Source: an uncultured Campylobacter sp. (GTDB lineage: Bacteria; Campylobacterota; Campylobacteria; Campylobacterales; Campylobacteraceae). From it: a DNA stretch of 64,000 nt. The notes under the pieces are model-generated. The model saw nothing but the letters and a program-made list of their open reading frames with translations, searched no databases and was not told where the DNA came from. Position numbers and translations under genes: made by a program. Location of the stretch: the NCBI RefSeq assembly GCF_938030145.1, contig NZ_CALHGM010000009.1, positions 120,990-184,989 on the forward strand, in the 5' to 3' direction. Of this stretch, positions 17,073 through 24,523 are shown piece by piece (position 1 is the stretch's first letter; each line of letters opens with the position of its first letter).

Positions 17073-17879
17073 TTATAAAATTTCACTCTCGCCGCGCCCC
17101 GAAATCTGCGGCTTAGGCAGCGCCAGGCTCTTTGCAGTTTTGCTAAAAAGTATCAGATCCTCGGTGCTTTGCACGCTCCACGGTAGCCGCTTTAGAGCGA
17201 ATTTAAAAATTTCAAAGCAGGAAACGGCGTCGCTAAATGCGCGGTGGTGGACGTTTTGCACGCCTAAAAGCTCTTTTAGCGAGCCAAGCCCATATCTTTG
17301 CGCCTCAATCGTGCGGCGCGCGAGCTCGACGGTGCAGAGCCTGCGATTTAAAAGCATCCCAAAGCCGCATTTTTGCAGGCTAGCGTCGATGAAGCCGTAG
17401 TCAAATTTGACGTTGTGCGCCACAAAAACGCTATCTCCTAAAAACAGTCTAAAGCGCTCCAGCACGCTAGCTAGCGGCGGCGCGCCCACTAGATCGTCCG
17501 CGCGGATACCGGTAAGCTCCGTGATATTTTCAGGCACGGCGGGCGCGTAAACGAAGCTCTCGAAGCGGCCCAGCTCCTGCGTGCCGCGCGTTTTTATCGC
17601 GCCGATTTCGATGATCTGGCCGTTTGAGAGCCCGCCGTTCGTTTCGATGTCCACGAAGCAAAAAATTTCATCCGAAATATCCGTCTCGCGGGTTTTGAGC
17701 GTGATTTTGCCGCTATCTAGTTTTATTATCTCTATGCCCAGCGCACGCCACATCGAAAGGTCTTTGGGTTCGAAAAGCTCGGTAATTTCGGCAATGTCGC
17801 TTGCTTTTGAGATAAAATCGTAATAATTTATGCTCTTTTGAGCCAGTAAATTTATAAGATTTTCGATTCTATGCGTCAA
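17073..17879 (-). CDS. DnaQ-like 3'-5' exonuclease
   Basis: A 268-residue protein with a DEDDh exonuclease domain related to the epsilon subunit of DNA polymerase III. Exo I is FVDIETNG, Exo II is HNVKFDYGFI, and Exo III is HRAFSDA with the catalytic His and Asp, all present. About 85 residues precede the nuclease domain. The start is TTG (MTHRIENLINLL), with GGGG upstream; rpe lies 21 bases before it in the same direction. A proofreading or repair/RNase T-like role is possible; the true dnaQ could be elsewhere. Confidence 0.85.
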   Translation of the reverse strand: MTHRIENLINLLAQKSINYYDFISKASDIAEITELFEPKDLSMWRALGIEIIKLDSGKITLKTRETDISDEIFCFVDIETNGGLSNGQIIEIGAIKTRGTQELGRFESFVYAPAVPENITELTGIRADDLVGAPPLASVLERFRLFLGDSVFVAHNVKFDYGFIDASLQKCGFGMLLNRRLCTVELARRTIEAQRYGLGSLKELLGVQNVHHRAFSDAVSCFEIFKFALKRLPWSVQSTEDLILFSKTAKSLALPKPQISGRGESEIL

Positions 17880-17900
17880 AATTTTACCCCTGTGCCGCGC

Positions 17901-18542
17901 CTAAATTTTAAGCGCACGGATCGCCTCCGCGTAGTCGTTTGAAGAAAATATGTAATTGCCCGCTACCACGACGTCGGCGCCCGCTTCGTCGATACCTGCG
18001 ATATTCAGCCCGTTTACGCCGCCATCGACCTCGATGAGGCATTTTGCGCCTTTGCGATCGATCAGCTCGCGCAGCTGCTTAATTTTTTCAAGCGCCGAGG
18101 GGATAAATTTCTGCCCTCCAAAGCCCGGATTGACGCTCATCAAAAGCACCATATCGACCTCGCCCAAGATAAACTCCAGCGCGCTAAGCGGAGTGTGCGG
18201 ATTTAGCACGACTGCGGGCGAGACGCCGCTATGGCGGATGTGATCTATGAGGCGCAGCGGATGGGTCTCCTCCTCGATATGGAAGCTAAGAAATTTCGGC
18301 TTTAACGGCAAAAAAAGATCGACGAAAAACGACACGTTTTTAACCATCAAATGAATGTCTAAAGGCTTACTGCTCGCCTTTGCCGCGGCGCTTACTACGA
18401 GCGGTCCGATCGTGAGATTGGGTACGAAATGCCCGTCCATCACATCCACGTGAATGAGATCGGCGCCCGCTTCGCAGACTGCGCGAATTTCCTCCGCAAG
18501 CCTTCCGAAATCCGCTGATAAAATGCTGGGTGCGACATACAT
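17901..18542 (-). CDS. rpe: Ribulose-phosphate 3-epimerase
   Basis: A 213-residue TIM-barrel enzyme interconverting ribulose-5-phosphate and xylulose-5-phosphate in the pentose phosphate pathway. Motifs: VAPSILSADFGRL start, LIHVDVMDGHFVPNLTIGP with metal ligands, IHLMV, VLLMSVNPGFGGQKF and the C-terminal EVDGGVN and VVAGNYIF phosphate-binding block. Length is normal. It is the first gene of a two-gene leftward unit with the exonuclease. Confidence 0.96.
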   Translation of the reverse strand: MYVAPSILSADFGRLAEEIRAVCEAGADLIHVDVMDGHFVPNLTIGPLVVSAAAKASSKPLDIHLMVKNVSFFVDLFLPLKPKFLSFHIEEETHPLRLIDHIRHSGVSPAVVLNPHTPLSALEFILGEVDMVLLMSVNPGFGGQKFIPSALEKIKQLRELIDRKGAKCLIEVDGGVNGLNIAGIDEAGADVVVAGNYIFSSNDYAEAIRALKI

Positions 18543-18649
18543 TAAGATTCCTTTAAAATTTCAAGATGCGGAATTTTACTTAGTTTTCTCATAAATTTCG
18601 CTAAATTTAAACCGCGGCGGATTTTAAGCATAATTTGAAATTTTTTCGC

Positions 18650-18655
18650 TATAAT
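18650..18655 (+). promoter_or_regulatory. -10 box of rpmB
   Basis: TATAAT 31 bases upstream of the rpmB start codon, with T-rich sequence before it. Confidence 0.65.
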
Positions 18656-18686
18656 CGCCATTTATTTTAATCATCAAGGATTTATT

Positions 18687-18878
18687 ATGGCAAGAAGATG
18701 CGCAATCACCGGCAAAGGTGCGATGGTAGGCAATAACGTCAGCCACGCAAATAACAGGACCAAAAAGAAATTCCAGGTCAATCTACGCACCATCCGCGTT
18801 CAGCTAGAAGACGGCTCAACCAGACGAATCAAAGTAGCCGCCTCAACTCTACGAACTATGAAAAAACAATCAAAATAA
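18687..18878 (+). CDS. rpmB: 50S ribosomal protein L28
   Basis: A 63-residue ribosomal protein beginning MARRCAITGKGAMVGNNVSHANNRTKKKF, diagnostic of L28. It lacks the zinc-binding cysteine set (only Cys5 is present). An AAGGAT site precedes the ATG. The K+ channel gene follows after 18 bases. Confidence 0.97.
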   Translation: MARRCAITGKGAMVGNNVSHANNRTKKKFQVNLRTIRVQLEDGSTRRIKVAASTLRTMKKQSK

Positions 18879-18896
18879 CCTCTTAAAGAGGAATTT

Positions 18897-20027
18897 ATGT
18901 CTGTTTTGGACAAGATCAAGCGATTCCTCGACTGGTCCGGCTCGACTAAGCCGGACATCAACCTCTACACAGAAATTTACGACCAGCTACGACCTTTTCG
19001 CTTACCACTGATAACCATCGTGCTGATGATGCTAATCGGCACATTAGGCTATGTCTTTATAGCGGGCTTTTCGCTCGTGGATGCCTTTTATCAGGCGGGT
19101 ATGACCTTCACGACGGTAGGCTTTACCGAAGTAGCGCCGATATCGCCCGCGGGTAGAATTTTTACCGTCTTATTCATCCTCATGGGCTTTGGAACCTTTT
19201 CGTTTTGCCTGGGCGTCGTCGTCGAGGTCATAAAAAACGGCAAACTTCAAAATTTACTTAGGGAGCAACGAATGATCAACAACATCGCAAGGCTCAAAAA
19301 CCACTACATTATATGTTATAACAACATCTACTGCGCCGAGCTTGCCAAGCAGTTTCGCGAGAATCATCTACCTTTTGTCGTGATCGACCCCGATCCCGCT
19401 CTAGCCAAAATCGCCGAAGAAAACCGCTATCCATATTTCATCGTAGGCGAGCCGCATGTAGAAACTACAATGCTAAAAGCGCATCTATCATCTGCAAAAT
19501 CCGTCATCACGCTAAGTCCAAATTTAGCCGATAATATCGCAATAATCTCGCTCGTGCGCCTATACGAAAAGGAGCTTGGTCGCATCACCCCCTACTTCAT
19601 CATGGCAAATAGCGATGATGACAGCGACACCGAAAGGCTAAAAAAACTCGGCGCAAATTCTATCGTCTCACCATCCAAACTCGCCGCACAAAGGCTCTCT
19701 GCAATCAGCGTGCGCCCCGATATGGAAAACATTTTGGAGCGGTTTTTGTATAAAAAAGACTCACTCATCGATATCGAGGAGATCACGGTGCCCGATTTTT
19801 CGTGGATCCGCTTCAAGCGTCTAAAAGAAACTCGCTTGCGCGATTTTACAAACGCCGACGTCGTGGGAATCAAAGAGCCCAACAGTCGCTTTATCCCGAT
19901 GCCAGATGGCGACTACCTCATCGGTACTGGGGTGAAATTTTTAGTCATCGGCACGGCAGAGGGCATCCGCAACACCAAAAAGCTCATCCGCAGCAAATAC
20001 AAGCCGCAGGAGATGAGATATGTTTAA
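18897..20027 (+). CDS. Two-TM potassium channel with RCK/TrkA-N domain
   Basis: A 376-residue Kch-type channel: TM1 at about 33-55, a pore helix and selectivity filter TTVGFTEV (usual form TVGYGD), TM2 at about 85-108, then a cytoplasmic RCK (TrkA-N) Rossmann domain starting NHYIICYNNIYCAELAKQF and a TrkA-C-like end. The nucleotide-binding glycine motif is degenerate (CYNNIYC). The filter has Phe in place of Tyr and Thr in place of Gly at the last positions, which could change selectivity. An AAAGAGG site precedes the ATG. It overlaps argJ by 8 bases. Confidence 0.88.
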   Translation: MSVLDKIKRFLDWSGSTKPDINLYTEIYDQLRPFRLPLITIVLMMLIGTLGYVFIAGFSLVDAFYQAGMTFTTVGFTEVAPISPAGRIFTVLFILMGFGTFSFCLGVVVEVIKNGKLQNLLREQRMINNIARLKNHYIICYNNIYCAELAKQFRENHLPFVVIDPDPALAKIAEENRYPYFIVGEPHVETTMLKAHLSSAKSVITLSPNLADNIAIISLVRLYEKELGRITPYFIMANSDDDSDTERLKKLGANSIVSPSKLAAQRLSAISVRPDMENILERFLYKKDSLIDIEEITVPDFSWIRFKRLKETRLRDFTNADVVGIKEPNSRFIPMPDGDYLIGTGVKFLVIGTAEGIRNTKKLIRSKYKPQEMRYV

Positions 20028-21213
20028 AATAACTAAGCTTGAGGGCGGTTTGAAGAATGTCGAGGGCTTTTATTTTGACGGCGTAAATTCGGGCTTTAAA
20101 AAAGAGGGGAACGATCTGGGATTTATCCGTGCGGACGAGCCCTTTGTCGTAAGCGCGATCTTTACGAGCAATAAATTTCAAGCTGCGCCGATTAGGCATT
20201 TCAAAATGGCGCAAGAGAGCGCGGGTGGAGAGCTTAAAACAAATTTTATCCTAGTAAATTCTAAAAACGCAAACTCTATGACCGGGGAGCAAGGCGTCGC
20301 GGACATCGATGAAATTTTTAGCGAGCTTGGCAAAAAAATCGCTCTGATAAACCCCGTCATGAGCTCCACCGGCGTTATCGGATACCGCCTCAAAAAGGAA
20401 AAAATTATCGCCGCCGTGCAAAATTTTAACTTCTCGGCGCGAAACTCGGATGCCCTAGCCACCGCCATTATGACTACCGATACGATAAAAAAGGAACTTG
20501 CGTATGAAATTTCTTTAGAAAACGGCGAGAAATTTCACATCGCAGCCGTTTGCAAGGGCGCAGGTATGATCAATCCTGCGCTTGCGACTATGCTCTGTTT
20601 TGTCCTAACCGACGCAAAAATCCCGCGCGCTGATATGGACGAGCTGCTAAAAAAAGCAGCGGAGCAGAGCTTCAACACCGTAAGCGTCGACGGCGACACC
20701 TCTACTAACGATACGATTATGCTCTGCAGCAGCGCCAAATGCGCCTACGAAAAGAATGCTTTCGCCTCCGCGCTAAACGCTCTGACGCGCGAGCTTGCGC
20801 TGATGCTGGTAAAAGACGGCGAGGGCGCAACCAAGCTGGTGCGATTTAGGGTAAGCGGCGGCGCAAACGCCCAGGATGCCCGCAGGGCGGCAAAGGCGCT
20901 AAGTAATTCGCCGCTTGTTAAAACGGCGATCTTCGGCGAAGACCCGAATTGGGGTCGCATAGCCTCGACCATAGGCGCCTGCGGTATCGAATGCGATGAA
21001 GAAAAGCTGCGTATTAAATACGACGACGTGCTGCTTTATGACGCGCAAAATCGCGAACTGGACGCCGCTCGCGAGGCCGCGGCTCACGCCGTAATGCAAC
21101 AAAAAAGCTTTACGATCTGGTGCGATTTAGGGCTCGGAGATGGCGAGTTTAGCGCATACGGCTGCGATCTTAGCTACGACTACGTAAAAATAAACGCCGA
21201 TTATAGATCATAA
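20020..21213 (+). CDS. argJ: Bifunctional glutamate N-acetyltransferase/amino-acid acetyltransferase
   Basis: A 397-residue ArgJ, transferring acetyl between N-acetylornithine and glutamate in the arginine pathway. The autocleavage site is ALATMLCFVLTDA, with the Thr of ATML as the nucleophile and new N-terminus of the beta chain. The preceding KGAGMINP and later SVDGDTSTND, GEDPNWGR and the C-terminal SYDYVKINADYRS are all family-typical. Its start overlaps the channel gene by 8 bases, with AGGAGAT just upstream, suggesting coupling. Confidence 0.95.
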   Translation: MFKITKLEGGLKNVEGFYFDGVNSGFKKEGNDLGFIRADEPFVVSAIFTSNKFQAAPIRHFKMAQESAGGELKTNFILVNSKNANSMTGEQGVADIDEIFSELGKKIALINPVMSSTGVIGYRLKKEKIIAAVQNFNFSARNSDALATAIMTTDTIKKELAYEISLENGEKFHIAAVCKGAGMINPALATMLCFVLTDAKIPRADMDELLKKAAEQSFNTVSVDGDTSTNDTIMLCSSAKCAYEKNAFASALNALTRELALMLVKDGEGATKLVRFRVSGGANAQDARRAAKALSNSPLVKTAIFGEDPNWGRIASTIGACGIECDEEKLRIKYDDVLLYDAQNRELDAAREAAAHAVMQQKSFTIWCDLGLGDGEFSAYGCDLSYDYVKINADYRS

Positions 21214-21424
21214 AGATTCACAGCTCGCTTCATGATAAAAATCTCGTCTCGAAAATAGCAAATCATGGCAGGGTTTTAGAGCTATGCTCTTAAGATTTTA
21301 TCATTTAAAATTGCCTGTTTTAAATTTTTAAAGGCTAAAATTTTACCTCTTAAAATTTGGAATCTCATGCGTGAAATTCAGTCTAAATTTGATAGCTAAA
21401 ATTAGGTTTTAAGCGCTTTATTGA

Positions 21425-21430
21425 TATACT
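21425..21430 (+). promoter_or_regulatory. -10 box of the DUF465 gene
   Basis: TATACT 27 bases upstream of the start codon at 21457. Confidence 0.5.
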
Positions 21431-21456
21431 TAAATAAATTTTTCAAAGGAGTAGGC

Positions 21457-21687
21457 ATGTTTCATGAATACAGAGATTTAATCACTGAGTTAAAAGGCAA
21501 AAACGCGCGATTTGATTCGCTTTTTGAGAAGCACGACGAGCTGGATCACAAGATCGCCGACGCACAAGCCGGCAGAGTGCATATGAGCGATCTGGAGATC
21601 GATGCGATGAAGAAAGAAAAGCTTCGCATAAAAGATGAGCTAGGCACCCTGCTAGCGCAATATAAAGCCGAAAAGGCAGATAAATAA
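21457..21687 (+). CDS. DUF465 (YdcH-like) small coiled-coil protein
   Basis: A 76-residue protein beginning MFHEYRDLITELKGKNARFDSLFEKHDELDHKI, the signature of the DUF465/YdcH family. The start was placed at 21457 because AAAGGAGT precedes it; the frame opens 12 codons earlier. The sequence is charged and helical, likely a short coiled coil. Its function is unknown in the family. It has its own promoter. Confidence 0.88.
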   Translation: MFHEYRDLITELKGKNARFDSLFEKHDELDHKIADAQAGRVHMSDLEIDAMKKEKLRIKDELGTLLAQYKAEKADK

Positions 21688-22550
21688 AGCTGCTTGCGGC
21701 GAAATTAAGATGCAGCAGAGTGCTAGCAAGGCTAATTTCGCCGCTAAGCTTTAATCCGTGTTTAGAATTTTCTAATCTCAATAAGTTTAACCGCTTAAAT
21801 TTGCCTCGCATGATAGAGATATTAAAACAGCGTGCTAAAACGAGTTAAAATCTACCCCGCACGCTTCTCCATATTGACACCGCTAAATAATTTTTACGCA
21901 TCGGCTACATAACTGTAGATATCTATAATGCAATATTAGCATGATAAATATAACTCATCTCGGCTCGTTACCGCCCCTTCTGTTTCCGAAAATATCTCTT
22001 GCTGAATGCACTTTTGCGCTACAGAGTAAATTAAAATTTACGCTGTGTCGCCTTGCAGCCTGGCTCTTAAATTTTATTTCGCAGTGAGCATTTTCTAGTA
22101 AATTTCAAATCTTGCGTTTTGCTTGTTGCAGGCGCAATACCTATTTTTAAAATTCCACATTTCGCAGAAATCTAAAGTGGCGCTAGAATTTTAAATTCCC
22201 GTTCGCGCTGGCCGCGAAATTTCAAATTCGCAGACTCTAACTAAGCACTAGTTTATGTTAGAACTTTCTTTGGTCGCTCCACGGAATTTAGCCAAGCTTG
22301 CTTATTTTAACCCACTTCGTTGAGCTTTAAAATTTAGATTATTTCTTTGATCGTATCGGATAATGCCTGTCGCCACGGAATTGCTCAAGCCGCTCTATTA
22401 CCATATGTGCAATTAAAAGCGGCGTTAACGCGGAATTAAATAGTATAAGTGAAATCTGTAAAAGGTGTGAAATTTAATCATAGAATTTTAAGCGCTAAGG
22501 ATTTGAGATAGAATTTCGCCGCGCAAATCAAATCCCAAAGCCAACCTGGT
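21688..22550. other. 0.86-kb region without a recognisable gene
   Basis: A moderately AT-rich stretch with AAATTTC/GAAATTT words between convergent genes. A TTGACA at 21874 and a TATAAT at 21924 occur but are too far apart to form one promoter. No coding frame or RNA gene was identified. Confidence 0.5.
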
Positions 22551-22991
22551 CTACTCGAAAACCTTCGCTTCTAAGCCATGTAGCCTTTGCAAGCCGATAT
22601 CGATATATTCGTTAAGCTTCTCATTATTTTCCAGCAATTTGTCGTAATAACTCTTGGCTCTTTCTCTCGCGGTCGCATCAGGCTCGATATACTTTAGCCC
22701 ACTTTTGAAAAATCCTTTGGATTCCACAAAATAGATCGAGTGAATCTTCTCGCAGTGCGATAGCCCTGCTTCAGTGTAGTTTAAAATCGATTCGTACGCG
22801 ATGTTGCCTAATAGCTCCTGCAGTCTATTTGCGGGATTTTTGAAAAACTCGGCAAACTCCTTATACGGCGTAAAAACCTGATCCAGGTTTTTCATAGCAT
22901 CGCCGTAGATACCCTTTTTCAGGCGAAACATCGTCATTTCTTGAGAACTTACAAACTTCTCTATTGCTTTTATCGTATCGTTTTTATTCAC
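22551..22991 (-). CDS. Hypothetical helical protein
   Basis: A 146-residue protein that was not recognised. It starts at a GTG (MNKNDTIKAIEKFVSS) with AAGGG upstream and a TATAAT box 35 bases before the start. It is predicted to be all-helical, with no signal peptide or membrane segment. Cys and His are scarce (LSHCEKIHS in the middle). It is transcribed in the same direction as the Fur-family gene behind it but has its own promoter. Codon use is like the neighbours, so it is probably a real, lineage-specific gene. Confidence 0.6.
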   Translation of the reverse strand: MNKNDTIKAIEKFVSSQEMTMFRLKKGIYGDAMKNLDQVFTPYKEFAEFFKNPANRLQELLGNIAYESILNYTEAGLSHCEKIHSIYFVESKGFFKSGLKYIEPDATARERAKSYYDKLLENNEKLNEYIDIGLQRLHGLEAKVFE

Positions 22992-23025
22992 TGAATTTTT
23001 CCCTTTTAAAATATGAAACGCTCGG

Positions 23026-23031
23026 ATTATA
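23026..23031 (-). promoter_or_regulatory. -10 box of the hypothetical gene
   Basis: TATAAT on the minus strand, about 35 bases upstream of the GTG start at 22991. Confidence 0.55.
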
Positions 23032-23126
23032 TCGTTTGTTTTATAAAAATCGGTTAAAAATCGGTTAAATTTTGCCCTTGCGTTTTAGCTAAATTTCCTT
23101 GAGCGCTTTTGATTAAATTTCCCGCC

Positions 23127-23480
23127 TCAGCCGCCGCATTTCTCGCACAATCCTCGCACGAGCACGCTTTTGACATTTTTTTGTGGCAAAGTAGGCATCG
23201 AAATCTCCTCCATTTTATGGCAGTTTTCGCAGACAAAATACGCTTTGGCGCCATCGGTGAGCTCATAAAAGCTTTTATGATTATTTTCGCTGGTGATTAT
23301 CAAATTTTTCTCTTCCAAAAGCGCTATATTGCGATATATTGTGGTTTTATTAGCGCCCGTTAGTTCTACTAGTTCATCGTAGCTTACCGGGCATTTTTTC
23401 TCGCTTAGGATCTGCACGATCTGCACTCTAAGCGCCGTAGGAGCGATATCGTGACTCGCTAAAAAATCTTTGGGATCCAT
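23127..23480 (-). CDS. Fur-family metalloregulator, probably Zur-like
   Basis: A 117-residue Fur-superfamily repressor. The winged helix covers about residues 10-85 with recognition helix ANKTTIYRNIALLEEKNLI. Two CxxC pairs, CENCHK and CEKCGG at the very C-terminus, form the structural zinc site. It is shorter than Fur (about 140-157) because little follows the second pair. It is divergent from znuA with a candidate operator between them, so a zinc-responsive (Zur) role is the best inference; PerR or Fur cannot be excluded from sequence alone. Confidence 0.82.
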   Translation of the reverse strand: MDPKDFLASHDIAPTALRVQIVQILSEKKCPVSYDELVELTGANKTTIYRNIALLEEKNLIITSENNHKSFYELTDGAKAYFVCENCHKMEEISMPTLPQKNVKSVLVRGLCEKCGG

Positions 23481-23534
23481 TTTACGCCTTTTTTAAAATT
23501 TAAGCGATGATAGCGAAATTTAGATAAATTTATA

Positions 23535-23557
23535 TTAAGTTGCAACTAAGTTGCTTT
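23535..23557. promoter_or_regulatory. Candidate operator between the Fur-family gene and znuA
   Basis: A 10-bp palindrome AGTTGCAACT lies within a direct repeat of AAGTTGC and immediately before the znuA -10 box. Its place over the -35 region is right for metal-dependent repression of znuA by the divergent Fur-family protein. Binding is not shown. Confidence 0.5.
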
Positions 23558-23560
23558 TGA

Positions 23561-23566
23561 TATACT
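23561..23566 (+). promoter_or_regulatory. -10 box of znuA
   Basis: TATACT 27 bases upstream of the znuA start codon, directly after the candidate operator. Confidence 0.5.
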
Positions 23567-23593
23567 TCCGCAATTTTTTTGGAAAGGAATTTT

Positions 23594-24520
23594 ATGAAAA
23601 AGCTTGTTTTCACGCTTTTAGCAGCTAGTTGCGTAGCATTCGCCAAACCTACGGTCACCACGACCATACTTCCTACGAAGTATTTTGTTGAACAGATCGC
23701 AGGCGATACTCTGCAGGTAAATACGATGGTCGGCAAAGGCGCCGATCCGCACACATACGAGCCTAAGCCTTCGGAGATGAAAATGCTAGAAAATAGCGAT
23801 CTGTATTTTGCAGTCGGTATAGAATTCGATGAAGTCTGGCTACCAAAGCTTGCCGCATCGTATCCAAAGATGAAGATAATCCGCACCGAAGATGGCATCA
23901 CCAAAATGGCTATGGCAGAGCATCACCATCACGACGAACATGATCATAGCGCACATCACGATGATCACGATCATGACGCGCATCATGAGCATGGCGACAA
24001 AGACTACGAGGCGCACGAGCATCATCATCATCACGGCGGTTTAGACCCACATATCTGGCTCGATCCGCAGCTTGTAAAAATTCAAGCTAAAAATATTAAA
24101 GACGCGTTAACCAAACAGTATCCTAAGGATGCTAAAATTTATGAAGCAAATTTCGATAAATTTGCTAAAAAGCTTGACGAGCTAGACGCTTACGCAAAGC
24201 AGAAATTAGCGGGCGTCAAGGGAAAGAAATTTATGGTTTATCATCCGTCTTGGGGCTATTTTGCACACCGATACGACCTGGAGCAGATCGCAGTCGAAGT
24301 GGAGGGCAAAGAGCCTAAGCCTGCGGATTTAGCCGAGCTAATCGAGGAAGCCAAAGAGGAAAAGATCAAGGTGATTTTCGTCGCACCGCAGTTTTCCAAA
24401 AAGGCAGCGCAAACTATCGCCGCACAAACAGGCGCAAAGGTGATGGAGATCGATCAGCTGCCGCTAGATTGGTACGAGACGATGAAAAAGACGATCGACG
24501 TTTTCGGAGAAAATTTGTAG
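23594..24520 (+). CDS. znuA: Zinc ABC transporter substrate-binding protein ZnuA
   Basis: A 308-residue periplasmic protein of the cluster A-I (ZnuA/TroA) family that captures Zn2+ for an ABC importer. The start is MKKLVFTLLAASCVAFA, a Sec signal peptide, preceded by GGAAAGGAA; an in-frame ATG five codons earlier lacks a site. Metal ligands include the His in DPHTYEPKPS, the HGGLDPHIWLDP block and HPSWGYFAHRY. A His/Asp-rich flexible loop (about 111-151, with runs such as HHHHDEHDH) is typical of zinc chaperoning. znuB and znuC are not adjacent; the next gene is a NicO-type transporter. Confidence 0.93.
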   Translation: MKKLVFTLLAASCVAFAKPTVTTTILPTKYFVEQIAGDTLQVNTMVGKGADPHTYEPKPSEMKMLENSDLYFAVGIEFDEVWLPKLAASYPKMKIIRTEDGITKMAMAEHHHHDEHDHSAHHDDHDHDAHHEHGDKDYEAHEHHHHHGGLDPHIWLDPQLVKIQAKNIKDALTKQYPKDAKIYEANFDKFAKKLDELDAYAKQKLAGVKGKKFMVYHPSWGYFAHRYDLEQIAVEVEGKEPKPADLAELIEEAKEEKIKVIFVAPQFSKKAAQTIAAQTGAKVMEIDQLPLDWYETMKKTIDVFGENL

Positions 24521-24523
24521 TTG

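Noticed and set aside
21874..21929. TTGACA and TATAAT as a promoter
   Set aside because: The spacing of about 44 bases is far from the 16-18 bases needed, and no gene follows.
23054..23266. A 70-codon frame overlapping the end of the Fur-family gene, considered as a frameshifted C-terminus
   Set aside because: The Fur-family frame already contains both CxxC pairs at its end, so no frameshift is needed.
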